Assembly (NCBI RefSeq): GCF_016031615.1
Contig: NZ_JACYXC010000001.1
Span: forward strand, 6,634,001 to 6,698,000
Length of the DNA stretch: 64,000 bases
Direction of reading: 5' to 3'
Source of the DNA: Streptomyces pactum
GTDB taxonomy: Bacteria > Actinomycetota > Actinomycetes > Streptomycetales > Streptomycetaceae
Shown here: positions 16,154 to 24,637 of the stretch, in pieces
Layout: every line of letters starts with the position of its first letter
How positions within the stretch are numbered: the first letter of the stretch is position 1
Program-made: the position numbers and the translations under genes
The notes under the pieces: generated by a model
Seen by the model: the letters and a program-made list of their open reading frames with translations, nothing else
The model's database searches: none
What the model was told of the DNA's origin: nothing

Positions 16154-17488
16154 ATGCGCAGCAGATCCCGTTCCCACCGACGCCGGGCGGTGGTCCTGGC
16201 AGCCGTCTGCGCCCTCGGCGCCGGCCTGCTCGGCGGCTGTGCCGACGACGGCGGCGACGACCGCGCCGGCGGCTCCGGCGGTCCGGACACCAAGGGCCGG
16301 ACCACCCTCACCGTCGGCGTGTTCGGCGTCTTCGGCTACAAACAGGCCGGCCTGTACGACGAGTACATGGAGCTCAACCCCGACATCGCCATCAAGGAGA
16401 CGTCGATCGAACGGAACGAGAACTACTACCCGCAGCTGCTGACGCACCTGTCCACCGGGAGCGGGCTGGCCGACATCCAGGCCGTGGAGGTCGCCAACAT
16501 CGCCGAGATCACCGCCACCCAGGCCGACCGGCTGGTGGACCTGTCCAAGGCGCCGGGGGTGCGGAAGGAGGACTTCATCCCCTGGAAGTGGCAACAGGCC
16601 ACCACCGGGGACGGCCGGACCGTCGGGCTGGGCACCGACATCGGCCCGATGGCCATCTGCTACCGCAAGGACCTGTTCCGCGCGGCCGGACTGCCCACCG
16701 ACCGGGAGGAGGTCGGGAAGCTGTGGGCCGGTGACTGGGACAAGTACATCGAGACCGGACGCAGGTACCAGCGGAAGGCGCCGGACGGCACCTCCTTCGT
16801 GGACTCGGCCGGCGGCGTCTACAAGGCCGTGGTCGCCGGCAGCCCGCGGCGCTACTACGACACCGCCGGCAAGGTCATCTACAAGGACAGCCCCGCGGTC
16901 CGGCAGGCGTGGGGCCACGCCATGGACGCGGCCACCGGCAAACTCACCGCCCGGCTCCAGCAATTCCAGAAGGAGTGGGACCAGGCGTTCGCCAACGGCA
17001 GGTTCGCCACCGTCTCCTGCCCGCCGTGGATGCTCGGCTACATCAAGGAGAAGGCCGGCCCCGCGGCCGAGGACCAGTGGGACGTGGCCGCCGCGCCCCG
17101 GCCCGGCAACTGGGGCGGATCCTTCCTCACCGTGCCCGCCGCCTCCCGGCACAAGGACGAGGCGATCAAGCTCGCCGCCTGGCTGACCGCCCCCGAGCAG
17201 CAGGCCAAACTCTTCGCGAAGCAGGCCAGCTTCCCCAGCGCGCAGAGCGCCTACGCACTGCCGCAGGTCGCCGGCGCCCGGCACCCGTACTTCGGTGACG
17301 CGCCCACCGGAAAAATCTTCGCCGAGGCGGCGCGCGGGGTGCCGGCCCAGATCCTCGGCCCCAAGGACCTGGTCATCGACCAGAACATCGTGGACATCGG
17401 GGTCCTCCAGGTCGACCGGCAGGGCAAGTCACCCCAGGACGGCTGGCGGGCGGCCACCCGGACGATCGACAACGCGCTGGACGAGTGA
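16154..17488 (+). CDS. cebE: Cellobiose/cellotriose ABC transporter substrate-binding lipoprotein
   Basis: A 444-residue extracellular solute-binding protein of the sugar-binding family. It has an arginine-rich N terminus, hydrophobic stretch and lipobox LLGGC with Cys29 as lipid anchor. The body shows the usual pattern of this family (VGVFGVFGYKQAG near the start, AIKLAAWLTAPEQQAKLFAK near the end). GAGGAGGACACC is the ribosome binding site. It captures cello-oligosaccharides outside the membrane and passes them to CebF/CebG. First gene of cebEFG, only 6 bp before cebF. Confidence 0.93.
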   Translation: MRSRSRSHRRRAVVLAAVCALGAGLLGGCADDGGDDRAGGSGGPDTKGRTTLTVGVFGVFGYKQAGLYDEYMELNPDIAIKETSIERNENYYPQLLTHLSTGSGLADIQAVEVANIAEITATQADRLVDLSKAPGVRKEDFIPWKWQQATTGDGRTVGLGTDIGPMAICYRKDLFRAAGLPTDREEVGKLWAGDWDKYIETGRRYQRKAPDGTSFVDSAGGVYKAVVAGSPRRYYDTAGKVIYKDSPAVRQAWGHAMDAATGKLTARLQQFQKEWDQAFANGRFATVSCPPWMLGYIKEKAGPAAEDQWDVAAAPRPGNWGGSFLTVPAASRHKDEAIKLAAWLTAPEQQAKLFAKQASFPSAQSAYALPQVAGARHPYFGDAPTGKIFAEAARGVPAQILGPKDLVIDQNIVDIGVLQVDRQGKSPQDGWRAATRTIDNALDE

Positions 17489-17494
17489 CCGCCG

Positions 17495-18508
17495 ATGAGC
17501 CCGCCCACCGGTACCGCTCCGCCCGCCGCCGGGACACCGGGGGTCTCCCCGCCCGCGCCCGTCCCCGCCGGCCCCGACGCCGCCGAACTGCGCCGCCGGG
17601 CCCGCCGCAGCCGCCGCTACCGCCGCGACCTGCGCTGGAGCCCGTACGCCTTCGTCGCTCCCTTCCTGCTGTTCTTCCTCGCCTTCGGTCTCTTCCCGCT
17701 GCTGTACACCGGCTGGGCGTCGCTGCACCGGGTGGAGCTGACCGACCCCACGCACATGGAGTGGGTGGGCCTGCGCAACTACACCCGGCTGTGGGACGAC
17801 GAGTTCTTCTGGAACGCGCTGCGCAACACCCTCACCATCGGCATCATCTCCACCGTGCCGCAGCTGGCCATGGCGCTCGGCCTGGCCCACCTGCTCAACT
17901 ACCGGCTGCGGGCCTCCACCTTCTGGCGGGTGGCGGTCCTCACCCCGTACGCCACCTCGATCGCCGCCGCCACCCTGGTCTTCGCGCTGCTCTTCGGCCG
18001 GGACTACGGAATGATCAACTGGGTGCTGGGGCAGCTCGGGGTGGACGCCGTGGACTGGCAGAACGGCCACTGGTCCGCTCAACTGGCCGTCTCCACCATC
18101 GTCATCTGGCGGTGGACCGGCTACAACGCGCTGATCTACCTGGCCGCCATGCAGGCCGTACCGCGCGACCTGTACGAGTCCGCGGCGCTGGACGGGGCGA
18201 GCCGCTGGCAGCAGTTCCGCCACGTCACCATCCCCTCGCTCCGCCCCACCATCCTGTTCACCGCCGTCGTCTCCACCATCGGGGCCACCCAGCTCTTCGG
18301 CGAGCCGCTGCTGTTCAGCGGCAGCGCCGGGGCCACCGGCGGTTCCGACCACCAGTACCAGACGCTCGGGCTCTACCTGTACGAGCAGGGGTGGATCAAC
18401 CTGCACCTGGGCCGTGCCTCCGCCATCGCCTGGGCGATGTTCCTGATCCTGCTGCTGATCGCCGCGGTCAACTGGCTGATCGCCCGACGGCTGCGCAAGA
18501 GCCAGTGA
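17495..18508 (+). CDS. cebF: Cellobiose ABC transporter permease CebF
   Basis: A 337-residue MalF-type permease with about six membrane helices, starting at SPYAFVAPFLLFFLAFGLFP after a 45-residue Pro/Arg-rich cytoplasmic tail. The EAA-loop that contacts the ATPase is visible as LYESAALDGASRWQQFRHVT. It sits between cebE (6 bp) and cebG (10 bp), in one operon. The ATPase of this type of importer, MsiK, is encoded elsewhere in Streptomyces and is absent here. Confidence 0.92.
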   Translation: MSPPTGTAPPAAGTPGVSPPAPVPAGPDAAELRRRARRSRRYRRDLRWSPYAFVAPFLLFFLAFGLFPLLYTGWASLHRVELTDPTHMEWVGLRNYTRLWDDEFFWNALRNTLTIGIISTVPQLAMALGLAHLLNYRLRASTFWRVAVLTPYATSIAAATLVFALLFGRDYGMINWVLGQLGVDAVDWQNGHWSAQLAVSTIVIWRWTGYNALIYLAAMQAVPRDLYESAALDGASRWQQFRHVTIPSLRPTILFTAVVSTIGATQLFGEPLLFSGSAGATGGSDHQYQTLGLYLYEQGWINLHLGRASAIAWAMFLILLLIAAVNWLIARRLRKSQ

Positions 18509-18518
18509 GGGAGAACCC

Positions 18519-19361
18519 GTGACCGCATCCCGCGCCGGCCGGCACCTGCACGGCGGCCGGCTCACCTACGCCGTGCTCGCCGTGTTCACCGCCCTGTCGC
18601 TCTTCCCGCTGGTGTGGACGGCGATCGCCGCCTCCCGCGACAACACCCGGCTCGCCGAGACCCCGCCGCCGCTGTGGTTCGGCTCCAACCTGTTCCGCAA
18701 CCTGGAGATCGCCTGGACCGACGCCAACATGGGGGAGGCGCTGGTCAACACCGCCGTCGTCGCCTCCGTCACCGCGGCCGGCACCGTGCTGCTCGCCACC
18801 CTCGCCGGCTTCGCCCTCGCCAAGCTGCGGTTCCGCCTGCGCGGTGCCGTGCTGGCGCTGACCCTGGGCACCATGATGGTGCCGCCCCAGCTGGGGGTGG
18901 TGCCGATGTACATGGCCGTCGCCGAGCTGGGGTGGACCGACCGGCTCCAGGCGGTCATCCTGCCCTCGCTGGTCTCCGCCTTCGGCGTCTTCTTCATGCG
19001 GCAGTACCTGATCCAGGCGCTGCCCGGTGAACTGATCGAGGCGGCGCGGATGGACGGCGCCAGCAGCGTACGGATCATCTGGCACATCGTCTTCCCCGTC
19101 GCCCGGCCCGCGATGGCGGTGCTCGGGATGCTCACCTTCGTCCAGGCGTGGAACGACTTCTTCTGGCCGATCATCGCCCTCACCCAGAACGGCAACCCGA
19201 CCGTCCAGGTGGCCCTGACCGGCCTCGGCCGCGGCTACATCCCCGACCAGTCGGTGATCATGGCCGGGGCGCTGCTCGGCACCCTGCCGCTGCTGCTGGT
19301 CTTCACCCTCTTCGGCAAGCAGATCGTCGGCGGCATCATGCAGGGCGCGATCAAGGGCTGA
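18519..19361 (+). CDS. cebG: Cellobiose ABC transporter permease CebG
   Basis: A 280-residue MalG-type permease with six predicted membrane helices. The EAA-loop reads LIEAARMDGASSVRIIWHIV, and FVQAWNDFFWPIIAL is the conserved segment after it. The GTG start at 18519 follows GAGGGAGAACCC. It is the third gene of cebEFG and precedes bglC by 77 bases, with a CebR box between. Confidence 0.92.
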   Translation: MTASRAGRHLHGGRLTYAVLAVFTALSLFPLVWTAIAASRDNTRLAETPPPLWFGSNLFRNLEIAWTDANMGEALVNTAVVASVTAAGTVLLATLAGFALAKLRFRLRGAVLALTLGTMMVPPQLGVVPMYMAVAELGWTDRLQAVILPSLVSAFGVFFMRQYLIQALPGELIEAARMDGASSVRIIWHIVFPVARPAMAVLGMLTFVQAWNDFFWPIIALTQNGNPTVQVALTGLGRGYIPDQSVIMAGALLGTLPLLLVFTLFGKQIVGGIMQGAIKG

Positions 19362-19425
19362 CCCGCCGGCACACCCTCCGGGGGCGGTCCGCGCGGGACC
19401 GCCCCCGGTCACCGACACCTCGACA

Positions 19426-19439
19426 TGGGAGCGCTTCCA
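19426..19439 (+). promoter_or_regulatory. CebR box 4 overlapping the bglC start codon
   Basis: TGGGAGCGCTTCCA, one mismatch from a perfect CebR box. Its GGGAG is the Shine-Dalgarno sequence and its last A is the first base of the bglC ATG, so bound repressor would sit on the translation start region. Confidence 0.88.
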
Positions 19440-20842
19440 TGACCCTCTCCTTCCCGCCCGGCTTCCTGTGGGGCGCGGCCTCCTCCGCCTACCAGATCGA
19501 GGGCGCCGCCCAGGAGGACGGCCGGACCCCCTCCATCTGGGACACCTTCTGCCGCACCCCCGGCAAGGTGCTCGCCGGGGACACCGGCGACACCGCCATC
19601 GACCACTACCACCGGTTCCGCGACGACATCCGGCTCATGGCCGGTCTGGGGCTGAACGCCTACCGGTTCTCCGTCTCCTGGCCGCGGGTCCAGCCCACCG
19701 GGCGCGGACCGGCGGTCCAGCGCGGGCTGGACTTCTACCGGGCGCTCGTCGACGAGCTGCTGGCCCACGGCATCCGTCCGGCCGTCACCCTCTACCACTG
19801 GGACCTGCCGCAGGAGCTGGAGGACGCCGGCGGCTGGCCGCAGCGGGAGACCGCCGAACGGTTCGCCGAGTACGCCGGGCTGGTGGCCGGCGCCCTGGGG
19901 GACCGGGTGGACCTGTGGTGCACCCTCAACGAGCCGTGGTGCAGCGCCTTCCTCGGCTACGGCTCCGGGGTGCACGCGCCCGGCCGCACCGGCCGCGAGG
20001 CTCCGCTGCGCGCCGCCCACCACCTCAACCTGGCGCACGGCCTGGGCACCCAGGCGCTGCGGGCGGCGCTGCCCGCCCGCGCCCGGATCGCGATCTGTCT
20101 CAACCCGGCGGTGGTGCGGGCCCGTACCGGCAGCCCGGCCGACCTGGACGCGCGGCGCCGGATCGACGCCCTGGCCAACCGGGTCTTCACCGGCCCGCTG
20201 CTGCGCGGCGCCTACCCCGACGACCTGCTGCGGGACACCGCGGCCGTCACCGACTGGTCCTTCGTCCGGGACGGCGACCTGGCCACCGCCCGGCAGCCGC
20301 TGGACGCGCTGGGCATCAACTACTACACGCCGTCCCTGGTTTCCGCGGCCGACGGCGAGGACCGCCCGGCGCGGCACGACGGGCACGGCGCCGCCGAACA
20401 CTCCCCGTGGCCGGGGGCCGAGCACATCGCCTTCCACCGGACGCCGGGCGAACGCACCGAGATGGGCTGGACGGTCGATCCCACCGGCCTGTACGAGCTG
20501 CTGATGCGCTACAGCCGGGAGGCGCCCGGGGTGCCGCTGTACATCACCGAGAACGGGGCCGCGTACGAGGACAAGCCGGCCGCGGACGGCACCGTGCACG
20601 ACCCGGAGCGGATCGCCTACCTCCGCTCCCACCTGGCCGCCGCCCACCGGGCCCTGACCGACGGCGCCGACCTGCGGGGCTACTTCCTCTGGTCGCTGTG
20701 GGACAACTTCGAATGGTCCTACGGGTACAGCAAGCGGTTCGGCGCGGTGTACGTGGACTACGCGACCCAGGCCAGGACCCCCAAGTCCAGCGCCCGCTGG
20801 TACGCCCGGGTGGCCCGCACCGGACAGCTGCCGGCGGCCTGA
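19439..20842 (+). CDS. bglC: GH1 beta-glucosidase BglC
   Basis: A 467-residue cytoplasmic GH1 beta-glucosidase with no signal peptide. The N terminus FPPGFLWGAASSAYQIEGA is typical; the acid/base is in TLNEP (Glu165) and the nucleophile in LYITENG (Glu371). WSLWDNFEW and YSKRFGAVYVDY near the C terminus complete the family pattern. It hydrolyses imported cellobiose to glucose, removing the CebR inducer. The start is fixed by the family N terminus and by GGGAG seven bases upstream, inside the CebR box. Confidence 0.93.
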   Translation: MTLSFPPGFLWGAASSAYQIEGAAQEDGRTPSIWDTFCRTPGKVLAGDTGDTAIDHYHRFRDDIRLMAGLGLNAYRFSVSWPRVQPTGRGPAVQRGLDFYRALVDELLAHGIRPAVTLYHWDLPQELEDAGGWPQRETAERFAEYAGLVAGALGDRVDLWCTLNEPWCSAFLGYGSGVHAPGRTGREAPLRAAHHLNLAHGLGTQALRAALPARARIAICLNPAVVRARTGSPADLDARRRIDALANRVFTGPLLRGAYPDDLLRDTAAVTDWSFVRDGDLATARQPLDALGINYYTPSLVSAADGEDRPARHDGHGAAEHSPWPGAEHIAFHRTPGERTEMGWTVDPTGLYELLMRYSREAPGVPLYITENGAAYEDKPAADGTVHDPERIAYLRSHLAAAHRALTDGADLRGYFLWSLWDNFEWSYGYSKRFGAVYVDYATQARTPKSSARWYARVARTGQLPAA

Positions 20843-20847
20843 GGCGC

Positions 20848-20871
20848 CCGGCGGGCGGGTCCACCCGCCGG
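20848..20871 (+). terminator. Terminator after bglC
   Basis: An 8-bp inverted repeat CCGGCGGG ... CCCGCCGG, six bases after the bglC stop codon. An alternative pairing GGCGGGT-CC-ACCCGCC is also possible. Confidence 0.6.
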
Positions 20872-20907
20872 AGGGCGGCCCGGGCAGGGCGCGTCCGGGC
20901 CGCGCCG

Positions 20908-20957
20908 GTCCTGGTGCGAGGGCACCAGGACGGGGCGGCGGCTGGTCCGGGCGGACC
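20908..20957. promoter_or_regulatory. Candidate operator pair upstream of the MFS operon
   Basis: GTCCTGGTGC-GAGG-GCACCAGGAC (20908-20931) is a perfect 10-bp inverted repeat; a weaker partner GGTCC-GGGC-GGACC (20944-20957) lies about 31 bases on. Both positions correspond to palindromes in the matching leader at 26312-26363. It could also act as the last terminator of bglC. Confidence 0.6.
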
Positions 20958-20974
20958 GGACCGCGACGGTCACC

Positions 20975-21102
20975 GGGGACGATGCCCGCCGGGGCGCCGG
21001 AGGGGAGTGTGGGTGGCGCGCGGGATCCCGCGCGTTCCCCCTCCTCGTGGCGTCTGGAGTGATCATCGGATGACGGCTTCTCCTCACCGGATCGGACGGC
21101 GT
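20975..21102 (+). repeat. Shared leader, copy A (upstream of and into the MFS gene)
   Basis: About 128 bases that match, with scattered differences, the complement of 26166-26295. Shared blocks include GGGGACGATGCCCG, GGTGGCGCGCGGGA, GGAGTGATCA and TTCTCCTCACCGG. The match continues across the start codon. Copy A also holds an 18-bp palindrome CGCGCGGGATCCCGCGCG at 21017-21034, just before the ribosome binding site. Confidence 0.85.
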
Positions 21103-22653
21103 ACCCTGCGGCGGCACCGGCTCACGGACGGTCCGTTGCCGGGTGGCCCGGCGCGTCGTCGGGACGCCGGCCCGGGAGGAGGACCTCCCGGTACCCGGCT
21201 CCGGGTCGCGGAGGCCGCCCGGCCGGCGGGCCGGACGCCGGCGGCAGGGGCTCCCCTGCCCGCGGCCGCGGAACCCCCGCGCCGCGTCGGGTGGTTGTGG
21301 ATCGGTGCCCTCGGCACCCTGGCGCTCGCCCTCGGCACCCTGCAGTCGGTGGTGGAGCCCGCACTCCCGCTCCTCCAGCGCGAGCTGGGCGTCAGTCCCG
21401 CCGAAGGCGCCCTGATCGGCAACGCCCTGCTCATCACCGGCGCGGTCATCACCCCTGTCGCGGGCCGCCTCGGCGACCGCCACGGCGGGAAGCGGGTACT
21501 GGTCCGGCTGACGGCCGTGGTCTCGGCGGGTGGTCTGACGGCCGGCCTGGCACCGAACCTGCCGGTGCTGCTGCTCGGTCAGGTGCTGCAGGGCGTCATG
21601 GTCGGGGCGCTGCCCCTGTCGTTCATCCTGGTGCGCAAGCACCTCGCGGCAGGAGCGTCACAGGCGGCGATCGGACTGGTCGTCGCGCTGTTCACCGCGG
21701 GCGGCATGGTGGGAACGCTGTGCGCCGGGCCGATCGCGGAAGGGCTGTCCTGGCGGTGGATGTTCGCGCTGCCGACGATGGTGATCATCGCGGCGGCGAC
21801 GGTCGTGGCCCGGCTGATGCCACACGATCCGCCGGTCGCCTCGGCGGAGGGGACGGACTGGCCCGGCGCGGTGCTGCTGAGCGGCACCCTGCTCGCGTTC
21901 ATGCTCGGGCTGGTGACGGTGACCGGGGACGGCGGCGCGCCGCCCTTCGCGGCCGGTGCCCTCGCGGTGGCCGTGGTGGCCCTCGGGTCCGGCTGGGTCG
22001 TCGTGGAGCGCCGGGCGGCCTCGCCGATGGTCGATCCGCGCATGCTGGCGAAGCCCGCCATGCGGAGCGCGTGTGTGCTCACCCTCTTCATCACCATCAG
22101 TTCCGGCATGGTGCTCGTCCTCCTGCCCCAGCTGTTCGCGGCACCGGCCGACGGGTACGGCTTCGGAGCCGGCACCACCGAGATCGGGCTGCTCCTGCTG
22201 CCCGGCGCCCTCGCCGGGGCGGTGAGTGACGCGGTGGGGGGGATCGCGGCGCGGCGCTTCGGTCCGCGTGCCGTGGTCGTCGCGGGCACCGTCGTCACGG
22301 CGGCGACGCTGATCGCCCTGGCGTCACTGCACACCGAGGAATGGCAGCTGGTCCTCGCCAAGGTGCTGCTGGCGTTCGCCGCGGGCGCCGGTACCACGGC
22401 GTTGCTCGCCGGTACCGCCTCCGCCGCCGGGGCCGAGGACATCGGCATCGCCACCGGCGTGCTGGTGGTCACCCGGGTGATCGGCATGGCCCTGGGCGCC
22501 CAGGTCGCGGCCGCGATCCTCGACGCCGGGGCCGCGCCGGCGACGGGGCAGCCGGCCGAATCGGCCTTCGTCACCGGATTCGCCGTCGCCGGCCTCGTCG
22601 CCGCGTTGTCCCTGCTCGCCGTCCGTACCGCGCGGAAGGGGGTCCAGGCATGA
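21070..22653 (+). CDS. MFS exporter, DHA2/EmrB-QacA type
   Basis: A 527-residue major facilitator with about 14 hydrophobic segments after a 75-residue Arg/Pro/Gly-rich N-terminal tail. ALPLLQRELGVSPAEGALI follows the first helix and GRLGDRHGGKRVLV is the loop 2-3 motif A of the drug:proton antiporters; motif C-like glycine-rich helices follow. The ATG at 21070 is the only ATG or GTG in frame before the first helix, has GGAG ten bases upstream, and is conserved in the duplicated leader of the kinase gene. Its stop overlaps the start of the FAD monooxygenase gene (ATGA). It probably exports a drug-like or self-made compound; the substrate is unknown. Confidence 0.88.
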   Translation: MTASPHRIGRRTLRRHRLTDGPLPGGPARRRDAGPGGGPPGTRLRVAEAARPAGRTPAAGAPLPAAAEPPRRVGWLWIGALGTLALALGTLQSVVEPALPLLQRELGVSPAEGALIGNALLITGAVITPVAGRLGDRHGGKRVLVRLTAVVSAGGLTAGLAPNLPVLLLGQVLQGVMVGALPLSFILVRKHLAAGASQAAIGLVVALFTAGGMVGTLCAGPIAEGLSWRWMFALPTMVIIAAATVVARLMPHDPPVASAEGTDWPGAVLLSGTLLAFMLGLVTVTGDGGAPPFAAGALAVAVVALGSGWVVVERRAASPMVDPRMLAKPAMRSACVLTLFITISSGMVLVLLPQLFAAPADGYGFGAGTTEIGLLLLPGALAGAVSDAVGGIAARRFGPRAVVVAGTVVTAATLIALASLHTEEWQLVLAKVLLAFAAGAGTTALLAGTASAAGAEDIGIATGVLVVTRVIGMALGAQVAAAILDAGAAPATGQPAESAFVTGFAVAGLVAALSLLAVRTARKGVQA

Positions 22654-23882
22654 CACGCACCGGTCCGGCCGGCCCGTCGGGGGCCGCGGGCACCACCGCG
22701 CGGCGCAGCGTTCTGATCTCCGGGGCCGGTGTCTGCGGAGCCGCGCTGGCGTACTGGCTCCACCGGTCCGGATGCGCGGTCACCGTGGTGGAGAAGGCGG
22801 GCGCACCGCGCGACGGCGGCTATCCGATCGACATCCGCGGTACCGCGACCGAGGTGGTCCGGCGGATGGGGATACTGCCGCGGCTGCGGGACGCACACCT
22901 CGACGCGCGCCGCCTCACCTTCCTGGACGCCGACGGCAGCGAGGTGGCATCGCTCACCCCGGGGGCCGTCGCCGGCGGCGCCGAGGGGCAGGACCTGGAA
23001 GTGCGCCGCGGGGATCTGACCACGATCCTGCACGCGGCCGTCCGCGACGACCTGGAATTCCTGTTCGACGACTCCATCGACACCCTCGACCAGGCCGGGC
23101 CGGAGGTCGACGTCACCTTCCGCAGCGGCCGGCGGCGCACCTTCGACCTGGTGCTCGGCGCGGACGGAATGCACTCACACACCCGGCAGGCGGTGTTCGG
23201 CCCGGAAGAACGGTTCCACCGTCACCTCGGGTACTGCTTCGCCCTGTTCACCATGGCGAACACCCGCGGGCTCGCCCGCGAGGTCGTGGTGTGGAACACC
23301 CCGGGGAGGACCGCGGCCCTGTACGCCGCCGGGGACGGCGACGATGTGCACGCCTTGCTGGCGTTCCACCGGCCTCGACCGCCGGTCGCCGCCCTCCGGG
23401 ACCCCGGCGCCCGGCGGGACCTGGTCGCCGCGGCCTTCACCGGCGCGGGCTGGGAGGTCCCCGGCATGGTCGGCGCCATGCGCGACGCGGACGACCTGTT
23501 CTTCGACACGGTCGGCCAGATCCGCATGCCCCACTGGTCCAGCGGCCGCGTCGCGCTCGTCGGCGACGCCGCGTACGCGCCCTCGTTCCTCACCGGGCAG
23601 GGGACGAGCCTGGCGCTCGTCGGGGCCTACATGCTCGCCCACGCCCTGGCCGTGCACCGGGACCACACGGCGGCCTTCGCCGCGTACGAACGCGCCCTTC
23701 GCCCGTTCGTCGCCATGAACCAGGCACTGGTGGACAACGGCGCGGCCACGCTCCTCCCCGTCACGGCGCGGGCCCTCGATCGGCGCAACACCATGCTGCG
23801 GAACCTCGTCGCCGTGCCGTCCGCCACGGCACGACCGGCCCATACGGCCCTGACCCTGCCCGAGTTCACCCCGCTGCCGTGA
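22650..23882 (+). CDS. FAD-dependent monooxygenase (Tet(X)/aromatic hydroxylase type)
   Basis: A 410-residue flavoprotein of the PHBH-like group. The FAD-binding dinucleotide motif is VLISGAGVCGAALAYWLHRS (GxGxxG at about residues 25-30); DLVLGADGMHSHTR is the DG motif and VALVGDAAYAPSFLTGQGTS is the second FAD contact. The overall pattern resembles Tet(X)-type antibiotic-modifying enzymes and aromatic polyketide hydroxylases. It is translationally coupled to the exporter through an ATGA overlap, so one inducible unit that modifies and expels a compound is plausible. The substrate cannot be told from the sequence. Confidence 0.85.
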   Translation: MTRTGPAGPSGAAGTTARRSVLISGAGVCGAALAYWLHRSGCAVTVVEKAGAPRDGGYPIDIRGTATEVVRRMGILPRLRDAHLDARRLTFLDADGSEVASLTPGAVAGGAEGQDLEVRRGDLTTILHAAVRDDLEFLFDDSIDTLDQAGPEVDVTFRSGRRRTFDLVLGADGMHSHTRQAVFGPEERFHRHLGYCFALFTMANTRGLAREVVVWNTPGRTAALYAAGDGDDVHALLAFHRPRPPVAALRDPGARRDLVAAAFTGAGWEVPGMVGAMRDADDLFFDTVGQIRMPHWSSGRVALVGDAAYAPSFLTGQGTSLALVGAYMLAHALAVHRDHTAAFAAYERALRPFVAMNQALVDNGAATLLPVTARALDRRNTMLRNLVAVPSATARPAHTALTLPEFTPLP

Positions 23883-23917
23883 CCCGGCACCCCGGCGCAC
23901 CGCACCATCTCCCGGGG

Positions 23918-24637
23918 TCAGCGGCCGGGGCTCCCGGAACCGGACCGCGGGAGCCGGTCGGTGCCGCCGTCGGGGGCGGCACGGACCAGGCCCGTGCGGT
24001 AGGCGATGACGACGAGCTGCGCCCGGTCGCGGGCCTCCAGCTTCGTCATGGCGCGCTGCACATGGGCGCGGACGGTGAAGGGGCTGAGGAACATCCGCTC
24101 GGCGATCTCCTGGTTGGACAGGCCGGTCGCGACCGCGGCCACCATCTCGCGCTCGCGCGGGGTGAGGAGGGCGAGCCGCTCGTGGTGGCGCGGCGGAGCA
24201 GCCTCCGGTGTGGCCAGGAAACGGGCGACCAGGGAGCGGGTGGCGGCGGGGGACAGCAGGGTGTCGCCGGCGGCGATCGTCCGCACGGCGTCCGCCAGGT
24301 CCTCCGCCCCGATGCCCTTGCCGATGAAGCCGCCGGCCCCCGCGCGCAGCGCCCGGGCGACGTACTCGTCCGTTTCGTACGTGGTGAGGATCAGCACGCG
24401 GGTGGCCCGCAGCGCCGGGTCCGCGCAGATCTCCGAGGTGGCGGTGAGCCCGTCCACCCCGGGCATGCGGATGTCCATGACCACCACGTCCGGGAGCAGT
24501 TCCCGGGCGAGTCGCACCGCCTCCCCGCCGTCGGCGGCCTCGCCGACCACGGTGATGCCCTCGGCGCTGTCGAGGAGCAGGCGGAAGGCACCCCGCAGCA
24601 GGGCCTGGTCGTCGGCGAGCAGCACCCTGAGCGTCAT
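23918..24637 (-). CDS. NarL/LuxR-family response regulator
   Basis: A 239-residue two-component regulator. The receiver domain shows LLADDQALLRGAF with the acidic pocket, the phospho-acceptor in VVMDIRMPG (Asp55), LTTYETD and a Lys in GFIGKGIGAEDL. The C-terminal LuxR helix-turn-helix reads LTPREREMVAAVATGLSNQE then FLSPFTVRAHVQRAMTKL. Its ATG overlaps the stop codon of the histidine kinase (ATGA). It likely binds the paired palindromes present in both leaders of this locus; that is inference from position and symmetry. Confidence 0.9.
   Translation of the reverse strand: MTLRVLLADDQALLRGAFRLLLDSAEGITVVGEAADGGEAVRLARELLPDVVVMDIRMPGVDGLTATSEICADPALRATRVLILTTYETDEYVARALRAGAGGFIGKGIGAEDLADAVRTIAAGDTLLSPAATRSLVARFLATPEAAPPRHHERLALLTPREREMVAAVATGLSNQEIAERMFLSPFTVRAHVQRAMTKLEARDRAQLVVIAYRTGLVRAAPDGGTDRLPRSGSGSPGR

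Noticed and set aside
20908..20931. Calling this hairpin only a terminator of bglC
   Set aside because: The same palindrome occurs twice in the kinase leader, where no upstream gene on that strand needs terminating nearby, so an operator role is at least as likely.
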